Assembly: GCA_002352635.1 (NCBI GenBank)
Contig: DEIT01000054.1
Location: 22,472 to 36,540, forward strand
DNA from: Hyphomicrobiaceae bacterium UBA2767
Lineage (GTDB): Bacteria > Pseudomonadota > Alphaproteobacteria > Rhizobiales > Methyloligellaceae
DNA length: 14,069 nt
Reading direction: 5' to 3'
Shown here: positions 1 through 5,733 of the stretch, piece by piece
How the letters are laid out: each line of letters begins with the position of its first letter
Numbering within the stretch: the stretch's first letter is position 1
Notes under the pieces: generated by a model
Databases searched by the model: none
What the model was told of the DNA's origin: nothing
The model's input: the letters and a program-made list of their open reading frames with translations, nothing else
Translations under genes and position numbers: made by a program

Positions 1-3000
1 CGCTGAAGCTCATTCAGCTCCTTTTCCTTCTCCAAAGCCTGCCGAAGTTTTTCCGCTCTTGCCTTCAGTTCCGCGGTTGCGTCGTTGACAAGGTCCTGCA
101 GGTGATCGCGGTGGCGAATGAGTTCTTGCTCTGCCTCTACCTCGGACGTCTGGTCGGCGCCGGTACCCCGATACCCTCTGAAGTTTCCTGACTCATCAAA
201 CACCGGCCGGCCGCTTACGGACCAGTGACGCTGCCCGGTCCGAGTCTTGACGCTGTAGCGAAAGTCGCGGAACGGCCGACGGGCTTCAAGATCAGCAATA
301 TGCTGCTTCCAATTGGCATCATTTCTCCGTCCGACTTCGATTCGCGTTCTTCCAAGCAACTCCTTCGTGGGGACGCCGGTAATCTCGAAAAATCTCTCGG
401 AGAAATAGGTGAAACGCAACTGCTCGTCACATTCCCAGATCCAGTCCGAGGACACCTCCGCAATGTCCCTGAAGCGCTGCTCAGAGCCACGCAATGCGCG
501 CTCTGCGCTTTTTCGGTCACTGATATCGATCAGAATTCCACGCAGTTCGGTCGCCTTACCATCTTCAGCAAAGACCGAAACGACATCGCGTACCCAGACC
601 TCGCCTCCGTCAGCCGTGAGCACGCGGTATTCGAAGTCGTGATCTTCACACCGCTCGGTGGCATCGACACAAATCCTGATTGTTTGTTCCCGGTCATCAG
701 GATGAATGATGTTGGTCCAGAAGTTCTCCTGATACCAATCCTCGACAGGATAACCGAACATATCGACCGCCTGCGGTCCGACATATGTGAAGCGCATGGT
801 TGCTGGGTCAAACCGCCAGGGAACGACGTTCAGTGTCTCTATGAGCGTTTTGAAACTGTGCTTGCTCTCCCGCAAAGCCGCCTCTGCCCTCTTGCGTTCC
901 GTTATGTCGTGGATTGCGAAGAACAGGAGCATTTCTCCCCGGACCTCCACAAATCCGCAGTAGATGAGAACATTAAGCTCGTTTCCGTCTTTGGTCTTTT
1001 GTGTCGATTCGAATTCGCGTACGGAACCTTCTGCCGACCGCAATTTTTCGCGGAGATGTTTTCGATCATTCGGGTCGGCCCATATGCCGAGTTGAAGCGC
1101 GGTGCTTTCACGAGCTTCTTCCCGGCTGTAGCCGAACATCTCAGTCCAGGCGTCGTTTACGTCAAAATATGACCCGTCATCTGGGTTGGAGATGGCCAGT
1201 GCCACAGGACTCAACTGGAACGCCTTTGAAAACAGCTCCTGGCTCTCGATAAGAGCCTTTTCGGCCAGTTTACGCTCAGTGATATCGTGGGACACGACCA
1301 GAAGGCGCATTTCACCGCCAACCTCGAGACGTTCACCGGAGACTATGACATCAAGGACCCGCCCGTCCTTGGCACGGAATTTGGTTTCAAGTCCCTTGAC
1401 CGAACCATCTGTGGTGATTTGTTCGACGAAGTTCTCGCGGCTATCTGAGTTAGCCCAGATACCGAGCTCGACCGCAGAAAGCGCCATCGCATCTTCGTGG
1501 CTGTATCCGAGCAGATTGGTCCATGTTTCGTTGACATCGATGTGGCTGCCATCTTCCGGATTGGAAATCGCCATTGCCGCAGGGCTTGCCCGGAATGCCT
1601 TGGAGGATAGCTCGCGGCTTTCCTGCAACGCTTTCTCGGCCTCCTGCCGATCCGTGATGTCCTCATGGGTCGAAACCCACCCGCCGCCAGGCAAAGGCTG
1701 TTTTGAAACCGCAATCGTTCGGCCGTCATTGAGATGATGAAATTTGCGTCCCGTTGATTTTGTGTGCGCCCAGTCCTGGCGCTCCTGAATATAAGACTCG
1801 GGGCTATTGCCCGCGTAGAGGCCATTGTTGATCCGGTGTTGCACAATCTCGCTGAGTGTTGTGCCAGGCTGGATCAGTTCTGCAGGTAGCCCATACAATG
1901 CTGAGTATCTTTCATTACAGACGATCAGCCGCTGTTCTGAATCGAACATGCAAAGTCCCTGCGACATGTTTTCAAGAGCGGCGTTGAAACGCTGGTTCTG
2001 TTCGACCAGCCGCTTGTCCCATCGTTCGAGCTCGGCGGCGACGCGGGTCATGAGTTGCTTCTCGGCCTGATCCCGTTCTGAGACCCGACCCATTTGGGTG
2101 CCCACATGGGACAGTATTTCTTCAAGCCGTGAGCTCGGCTCAATCGGTTGTGAAGAATAGAATTCCAGCACGGCGACAATCTGGTCACCGGCTTTGACGG
2201 GAAACGCAGCACCGCCGACGATTCCAGATTGAGCTGCGGCGTTCGCTCTTGGGAAATTGGCGTCTGAGGTTACGTTGTTCAACCAAACCGACGTACCGTT
2301 CTCGAACACGCGTCCGGGAAGTCCGACGCCAGGATCACACAGGGTTCGCTCCGTTGTTTCCTTGAACGATCCGAATTTTTCTTTATCGGAAAAATACCAT
2401 GCGCCAGTGGGACTGGATCGCCCTGAACCGTCATTGGAGGGCAGATAGACGTGACCGACTTCCCAGCCGGTGAACCCGCAAATGCGTTCAAGGCATGTGG
2501 CGTAGGTTGCTTCCGCAACGACTGACTCATTCGCGTCGACCGCGATGGCCTTCATGAGATCCATTGCGGCTGCCTGTTCCTCGGCCAGCTTTTTTTGCTG
2601 TACGAGATCGGAAATGTCCGTATGCACCGAGATCATTCCGCCTTCGGGTGTTCTGGCGCGTGTTATGCGTGCATGCCGACCGTCAGAGAGTTCGCGATGG
2701 GACAACACATCAGTTGTCATATGCGCGAGTGTCCGCTCTTCGAGTTCCTCTCTGGTGGCGTCTGGATAGATTCTTTCCAGAATTTGGTACGCCGTTCCCC
2801 CCGGTTGCAGCGCTTCCCTTGCTTCGGGGTACATTTCCATGCGTTTTTCGTTCGAGATGATGACCTTTCCATCACGGTCGAAAACACTAACACCGGCATC
2901 GAGAACGTCGATGGCAGATTTCAGTGTGGCGTAAGCCTTTTTCTCGTTGTCCTGAAGCTCTCTCACCAGTTTGCGCTGATTGGTAACGTCGGTCTGGACG

Positions 3001-3413
3001 GAGCCATATCCGATTATCTGATTCTTCTTGTCGAAGATCGGGCTGATGGTTGCCTTGACCCAGTATAGTGAGCCGTCTTTGGCTTTGTTCTGGAAATCAC
3101 CAGTCCAGGTCTTCCCGGCCTGTATGGTTTTCCAGATTCCATCGTAGAACGAAGGCGGATGGTAGTCAGAGTGGACGATGCATTGGGTTTGGCCAATCAG
3201 CTCTTCGCGGGCAAATTTGCTGATCTCACAAAATCTGTCATTTGCATGGACAATATGCCCGGTGACGTCAGTGATCGAAATTATCGAATGGGCATCGACA
3301 ACGGACTTTAGCCAGTTAAGCAAGCTGGAGCGCTGGTTCAACTGGCCGATCGCATCACGCAGGTCGTCATTCCCACATGCTCTCTCGTTCGGGCTCTGCT
3401 CTTCGGAAGCCAT
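1..3413 (-). CDS. Multi-PAS/GAF sensor histidine kinase, N-terminal part (runs off left edge)
   Basis: The reading frame stays open from an ATG at 3413 to base 1, giving about 1,137 residues with no stop. Domains read from the translation: PAS1 ~35-143 (SIISITDVTGHIVHAN), PAS2 ~160-270, GAF ~283-440 (GWEVGHVYLP), PAS3 ~476-590 (SQGLCMFDSEQRLIVCN, PAS_7-like), PAS4 ~598-720, PAS5 ~725-848, PAS6 ~850-971, PAS7 ~978-1094. Most end in a DIT/DIS-(D/E)RK type linker. Residues ~1095-1137 form a charged coiled coil ending EKEKELNELQ, which in related proteins leads into a HisKA phosphoacceptor domain. The kinase, and any receiver domain, lies outside the window. No transmembrane segment is visible, so it is probably a cytoplasmic sensor; the ligand is unknown. 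The start is uncertain: an in-frame ATG at 3491 would add 26 residues, and neither start has a good ribosome binding site. PAS4 and PAS5 are close duplicates. A diguanylate cyclase output cannot be excluded, but the linker favours a kinase. Confidence 0.85.
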   Translation of the reverse strand, partial: MASEEQSPNERACGNDDLRDAIGQLNQRSSLLNWLKSVVDAHSIISITDVTGHIVHANDRFCEISKFAREELIGQTQCIVHSDYHPPSFYDGIWKTIQAGKTWTGDFQNKAKDGSLYWVKATISPIFDKKNQIIGYGSVQTDVTNQRKLVRELQDNEKKAYATLKSAIDVLDAGVSVFDRDGKVIISNEKRMEMYPEAREALQPGGTAYQILERIYPDATREELEERTLAHMTTDVLSHRELSDGRHARITRARTPEGGMISVHTDISDLVQQKKLAEEQAAAMDLMKAIAVDANESVVAEATYATCLERICGFTGWEVGHVYLPSNDGSGRSSPTGAWYFSDKEKFGSFKETTERTLCDPGVGLPGRVFENGTSVWLNNVTSDANFPRANAAAQSGIVGGAAFPVKAGDQIVAVLEFYSSQPIEPSSRLEEILSHVGTQMGRVSERDQAEKQLMTRVAAELERWDKRLVEQNQRFNAALENMSQGLCMFDSEQRLIVCNERYSALYGLPAELIQPGTTLSEIVQHRINNGLYAGNSPESYIQERQDWAHTKSTGRKFHHLNDGRTIAVSKQPLPGGGWVSTHEDITDRQEAEKALQESRELSSKAFRASPAAMAISNPEDGSHIDVNETWTNLLGYSHEDAMALSAVELGIWANSDSRENFVEQITTDGSVKGLETKFRAKDGRVLDVIVSGERLEVGGEMRLLVVSHDITERKLAEKALIESQELFSKAFQLSPVALAISNPDDGSYFDVNDAWTEMFGYSREEARESTALQLGIWADPNDRKHLREKLRSAEGSVREFESTQKTKDGNELNVLIYCGFVEVRGEMLLFFAIHDITERKRAEAALRESKHSFKTLIETLNVVPWRFDPATMRFTYVGPQAVDMFGYPVEDWYQENFWTNIIHPDDREQTIRICVDATERCEDHDFEYRVLTADGGEVWVRDVVSVFAEDGKATELRGILIDISDRKSAERALRGSEQRFRDIAEVSSDWIWECDEQLRFTYFSERFFEITGVPTKELLGRTRIEVGRRNDANWKQHIADLEARRPFRDFRYSVKTRTGQRHWSVSGRPVFDESGNFRGYRGTGADQTSEVEAEQELIRHRDHLQDLVNDATAELKARAEKLRQALEKEKELNELQ

Positions 3414-3680
3414 AGTGAGGGCGCTCGTCTTCCCAAGTCTCCACGAATCGCCTTGGTCCTCAAATCGAAACTCGTAGAGAGCTCTGGGCATGAAGACTGC
3501 GTGCGGCGAAATACCTATCCCCGGAAACTATCCAGAAGTGGTGAATATCTGGTTGATCGAAAAAGGTGCGGGAGAATTCACCACCGCAAAGACAGAGTTA
3601 TTTTTGCGATGTTTTTGCTGGCAACCGGCGATATCTCATGAAACTGCCCACTTTCCTGGCGCAGATCATGATCGCAATCA
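3414..3680. other. Intergenic region upstream of the sensor kinase
   Basis: Together with the terminator, this fills the 336-bp gap between the kinase start and the end of carD. I see no convincing gene on either strand. It contains the in-frame upstream ATG of the kinase (3491), a 9-bp inverted repeat (3538-3584), A/T-rich runs around 3595-3620 suited to a promoter, and a 10-bp palindrome GATCATGATC at 3664-3673. A weak minus-strand promoter candidate (TTGCCA, then about 17-18 nt, then ATAACT/TAACTC) sits at roughly 3593-3622, but I do not count it as supported. Confidence 0.5.
3538..3584. repeat. 9-bp perfect inverted repeat (GTGGTGAAT / ATTCACCAC)
   Basis: GTGGTGAAT at 3538-3546 is exactly mirrored by ATTCACCAC at 3576-3584, with 29 nt between the arms. 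It lies 125-171 bp upstream of the kinase ATG at 3413. It could be a paired operator or a stem in the kinase mRNA leader. No regulator is recognised. Confidence 0.4.
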
Positions 3681-3717
3681 CAAAAAACAAACCCGGTGCG
3701 AGGATCGCACCGGGTTT
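3681..3717 (-). terminator. Rho-independent terminator of carD
   Basis: AAACCCGGTGCG (3689-3700) and CGCACCGGGTTT (3706-3717) form a perfect 12-bp stem with a 5-nt loop. On the minus strand the stem is followed by GTTTTTTGT (3688-3680). It lies about 33 bp beyond the carD stop codon in the right orientation. The plus side has only TTTT, so it acts mainly on minus-strand transcripts and isolates the kinase gene from carD. Confidence 0.9.
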
Positions 3718-3749
3718 TATGACTAGGTTCGCTTTGTCTTAGGGAAAGT

Positions 3750-4319
3750 TCAGGCAGCCGCCTGGGCTGCTGCTTCACTTTCTTGCGCGGCTTGAATCGC
3801 GCGAGCACTCTTTGAGAGGAATTCGTCGATCTTTGCGATCGCGCTCTCTTCGTCGAGCTTCAGAACAGCGGCTATTTCGCGCGCCATCCGGTCCAGTGCG
3901 GCCTCATAAAGCTGACGCTCGGAATAAGATTGCTCCGGCTGGGACTCTGACCTGTAAAGATCGCGAACAACCTCAGCGATCGAAATCAGGCTTCCGGAGT
4001 TGATTTTTGCCTCATATTCCTGCGCGCGTCGGCTCCACATGGTGCGTTTTACCCGTGCTTTGCCCTTGAGTGTGGTCAAAGCTTTCTTCACGACGGACTC
4101 TTCAGACAGCTTGCGCATTCCCACATGTTCCGATTTCTCGGTGGGTACCCGCAGGGTCATCTTGTCTTTTTCAAAGTTTATGACGAACAGCTCGAGCTTT
4201 GCTCCCGCAATTTCCTCATCATCGATGGAGACTATCCGACCGACGCCATGGGCCGGATAAACGATCTGCTCGTTTGTACGAAAACCTTTTCTCTGCTGTG
4301 GTTTTTTCTTAGCAGCCAT
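3750..4319 (-). CDS. carD: CarD/CdnL-family RNA polymerase-binding transcription regulator
   Basis: A 189-residue protein of the CarD/CdnL/TRCF family. In characterised members the N-terminal Tudor-like domain binds the RNA polymerase beta subunit and the C-terminal helical domain contacts promoter DNA, stabilising open complexes at rRNA and growth-related promoters. Here the N-terminal domain spans ~12-75 (QIVYPAHGVGRIVSIDDEE) and the helical domain ~80-180, with the conserved-looking MWSRRAQEYE around 113-122. The length fits the family. The C-terminus is alanine-rich and ends AAAQAAA, resembling the terminal alanines that mark Caulobacter CdnL for ClpXP proteolysis. The ATG at 4319 has a purine-rich AGAAAGAGAG tract just upstream. 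It is monocistronic as judged by the strong terminator downstream and a 507-bp gap upstream. Confidence 0.95.
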   Translation of the reverse strand: MAAKKKPQQRKGFRTNEQIVYPAHGVGRIVSIDDEEIAGAKLELFVINFEKDKMTLRVPTEKSEHVGMRKLSEESVVKKALTTLKGKARVKRTMWSRRAQEYEAKINSGSLISIAEVVRDLYRSESQPEQSYSERQLYEAALDRMAREIAAVLKLDEESAIAKIDEFLSKSARAIQAAQESEAAAQAAA

Positions 4320-4477
4320 ACGCTCTCTTTCTCACTCTTAAGTCATTGTCGACGGCAGCGTTTCTGCGCCGCCGGCACGGCCTCGTGACACCCGCTGTGG
4401 CAGGCAAAGGAAAAACGGCAGAAAAGTCCGCAAAACTTAAGCCGTCATCCCTGCAAACAAAGGAGGGCTATGAAGAA

Positions 4478-4506
4478 CAGATAATGTTCCGAGCCTCCCG
4501 TTTCAA
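4478..4506 (-). promoter_or_regulatory. Possible sigma70-type promoter for carD
   Basis: On the minus strand TTGAAA (4506-4501) is followed after 17 nt by TATCTG (4483-4478). The -35 is good and the -10 is poor. Transcription would start near 4470, giving carD a leader of about 150 nt. Two GANTC sites (GAGTC near 4527, GACTC near 4566) lie just upstream. Spacing and position support it; the weak -10 leaves it tentative. Confidence 0.3.
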
Positions 4507-4542
4507 ATGACGCCGACAAAACAACCGAGTCTCATTTCGAGC

Positions 4543-4563
4543 CGAACATCGTGTTCGTTTTTT
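4543..4563. repeat. Dyad CGAACA-TCG-TGTTCG followed by six T
   Basis: CGAACA (4543-4548) and TGTTCG (4552-4557) form a perfect 6-bp dyad with a 3-nt centre, followed on the plus strand by six T (4558-4563). Read on plus it resembles a small intrinsic terminator, but no plus-strand gene lies before it. Read as DNA it could be an operator upstream of carD. The GAAC-N5-GTTC spacing does not match the known LexA boxes (GAAC-N4-GTTC, or the alphaproteobacterial GTTC-N7-GTTC). Confidence 0.4.
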
Positions 4564-4583
4564 CCGACTCTAAAGAGGGGACG

Positions 4584-4610
4584 AAAAAAAACCCGCCCAA
4601 ATCCGGACGG
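4584..4610 (-). terminator. Rho-independent terminator with eight-T tract
   Basis: On the minus strand CCGTCC (4610-4605), loop GGATTT, GGGCGG (4598-4593; five Watson-Crick pairs and one G-T wobble) is followed within two bases by eight T (4591-4584). It lies 216 bp beyond the fdxA stop and ends the candidate small RNA. Confidence 0.7.
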
Positions 4611-4655
4611 CTCGCATTCATCCACGGCGATTTGCGCCATTTCGACCATGAATGT
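4584..4655 (-). ncRNA. Candidate small RNA between fdxA and carD
   Basis: Read on the minus strand, a TAAAAT -10-like hexamer (4667-4662) is followed 7 nt later by a stem: CATTCAT (4654-4648) pairs with ATGAATG (4621-4615), enclosing an inner GGCG/CGCC hairpin (4638-4635 with 4629-4626). A second hairpin with eight T follows (4610-4584). The transcript would be about 70 nt: one bipartite stem-loop plus an intrinsic terminator, a typical trans-acting sRNA layout. It has its own terminator although fdxA already has one at its stop codon, which argues against a simple 3' UTR. No clear -35 was found at 16-18 nt spacing, and I cannot assign it to a known rhizobial sRNA family. A processed fdxA 3' UTR remains possible. 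Confidence 0.4.
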
Positions 4656-4698
4656 AACACAATTTTAGCATTATCGGAAGCGGGACACGTGAAGGGCG

Positions 4699-4776
4699 GC
4701 GCAATTTGTTGTGCTTGCGGGTGCAATTGGCTGCCTATGGTTAATAGGCAAGGCAAGGAAGTGGGCGTTATTGCGC
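4699..4776. repeat. Nested inverted repeats downstream of fdxA
   Basis: An inner perfect 7-bp dyad, TGCCTAT (4732-4738) / ATAGGCA (4744-4750) with a 5-nt loop, sits inside an outer 7-bp pair, GCGCAAT (4699-4705) / ATTGCGC (4770-4776). It lies between the fdxA terminator and the small-RNA candidate. It could be a regulator site for the sRNA promoter or a folded RNA element. The function is unknown. Confidence 0.35.
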
Positions 4777-4805
4777 GTTTTGCCTTGCTTTTGGTGCTTT
4801 CCGCG

Positions 4806-4841
4806 AAAAAACACGGAGAGTGCGTACTAATCGCCTTCTCC
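4806..4841 (-). terminator. Terminator overlapping the fdxA stop codon
   Basis: On the minus strand GGAGA (4841-4837) pairs with TCTCC (4819-4815), with an inner GCG/CGC pair, and is followed by GTGTTTTTT (T tract 4811-4806). The fdxA TAG (4829-4827) lies in the loop. The stem is short, so strength is uncertain. Confidence 0.5.
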
Positions 4842-5165
4842 TGGGTTTGAAGAGAAGTATTTCTCAAATTTTCCCTTCTCTTCGACAAAATCATCTGCAG
4901 TGGCCGGGGAGTCCTTTTTGGCGGTGATGTTCGGCCATTTTTCCGAATATTCGCGGTTAACCTCCAGCCATTTTTCCAGGTCCGGTTCGGTATCAGGCTG
5001 GATGGCCTCGACAGGGCATTCCGGTTCACAAACACCGCAGTCAATGCATTCGTCGGGATGAATCACCAACATATTTTCACCCTCATAGAAACAGTCGACA
5101 GGGCATACTTCCACGCAGTCGGTGTATTTGCATTTGATGCAGCTCTCGTTGACGATATACGTCAT
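4827..5165 (-). CDS. fdxA: Ferredoxin FdxA, 7Fe [3Fe-4S][4Fe-4S] type
   Basis: A 112-residue soluble electron carrier. The cysteines match the Azotobacter ferredoxin I pattern shifted by one residue: C9, C17 and C50 for the [3Fe-4S] cluster, and C21, C40, C43 and C46 for the [4Fe-4S] cluster, with C12 and C25 also present. The two cluster motifs, CVEVCP and CIDCGVCEPECP, are intact. The C-terminal ~50 residues (WPNITAKKD and onward) are the usual extension of the alphaproteobacterial family. ATG 5165 has GGAG 8 nt upstream. The redox partner is unknown. It follows the S4 gene by 127 bp on the same strand and may be read through from the helicase-S4 transcript or from its own promoter. A stem-loop terminator overlaps its stop codon. 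Confidence 0.96.
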   Translation of the reverse strand: MTYIVNESCIKCKYTDCVEVCPVDCFYEGENMLVIHPDECIDCGVCEPECPVEAIQPDTEPDLEKWLEVNREYSEKWPNITAKKDSPATADDFVEEKGKFEKYFSSNPGEGD

Positions 5166-5250
5166 TCAGGCGTCTCCGGTTTGGTGGCGTTATCAGCCCA
5201 GGCCCGCACTGCTCAATCTGCCCTTCAGGCGCACGCTGAATCCGCGCGAC

Positions 5251-5279
5251 TTATTAGACCAATCGGTGCGGGTGCTCAA
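5251..5279 (-). promoter_or_regulatory. Possible promoter for fdxA
   Basis: On the minus strand TTGAGC (5279-5274), 17 nt, then TAATAA (5256-5251), in the gap between the S4 stop and fdxA. The leader would be about 80 nt. Each hexamer matches the consensus only partly, so this is tentative. Confidence 0.25.
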
Positions 5280-5292
5280 GCGGCCAGACTGG

Positions 5293-5733
5293 CTAGGGCT
5301 CGTCTGACTTGAGAACGGGCTTCGAACCGTTCGAATTCCACGCGTCGATGCGCCGTCTGTCGCGCTTGGTGGGACGCCCGGCGCCCTTTTCCCGAAAAGC
5401 GGGGATGGCAGTTGGCGTCGGGGCCTTTGCACGCGGTGGCGGAGGCGGGCTCATATCTTCATACAGCAGCTGGGCTTCTTGCGCGGGGCCGCGTCGCGTT
5501 CCGCAACTCAAAACCTTCAGGATGCGGACATGTCCATGCAGCATCAGTGTAATGACGTCGCCCGGGCGAACCGCGCGGCTTGCCTTGGCAACGCGCGTGC
5601 GGTTGATGCGCGCCTTTCCTGTTTCAACCAGCTTTGTCGCGAGGGTGCGAGTTTTGGCGATACGGGCGAACCAGAGCCACTGGTCCAACCGCTGGCCAGC
5701 ATCGGTGTCGAGATCAGACACGGTCTTTGGCAC
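5293..5733 (-). CDS. S4-domain RNA-binding protein, Hsp15/HslR-like
   Basis: A 146-residue basic protein. The S4 RNA-binding domain covers ~13-75, with the family signature RLDQWLWFARIAKTR at 15-29 and VRPGDVITL around 55-63. A proline-rich linker (~94-105) and a basic tail (GRPTKRDRRRIDAW) follow. E. coli Hsp15, the best-known relative, binds free 50S subunits carrying a nascent chain and helps recycle stalled ribosomes; that role is transferred here by family resemblance only. The start is a GTG at 5733, 20 bp inside the end of the helicase gene, with only a weak AGG upstream, so translation is probably coupled to the helicase. Both genes concern RNA, which fits a shared transcript. Confidence 0.88.
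   Translation of the reverse strand: MPKTVSDLDTDAGQRLDQWLWFARIAKTRTLATKLVETGKARINRTRVAKASRAVRPGDVITLMLHGHVRILKVLSCGTRRGPAQEAQLLYEDMSPPPPPRAKAPTPTAIPAFREKGAGRPTKRDRRRIDAWNSNGSKPVLKSDEP

Noticed and set aside
225..1172. A 315-codon open frame on the plus strand
   Set aside because: It lies wholly opposite the sensor kinase, whose minus-strand translation gives clear PAS domains. The plus product resembles no family and is a shadow.
4462..4500. Hairpin from GGAGGGCT and AGCCTCC upstream of carD
   Set aside because: The stem needs a bulge, the loop is long and no T tract follows. It may reflect chance.
4543..4557. LexA (SOS) box upstream of carD
   Set aside because: The GAAC-N5-GTTC spacing matches neither the Gram-positive (N4, inverted) nor the alphaproteobacterial (GTTC-N7-GTTC direct) form.
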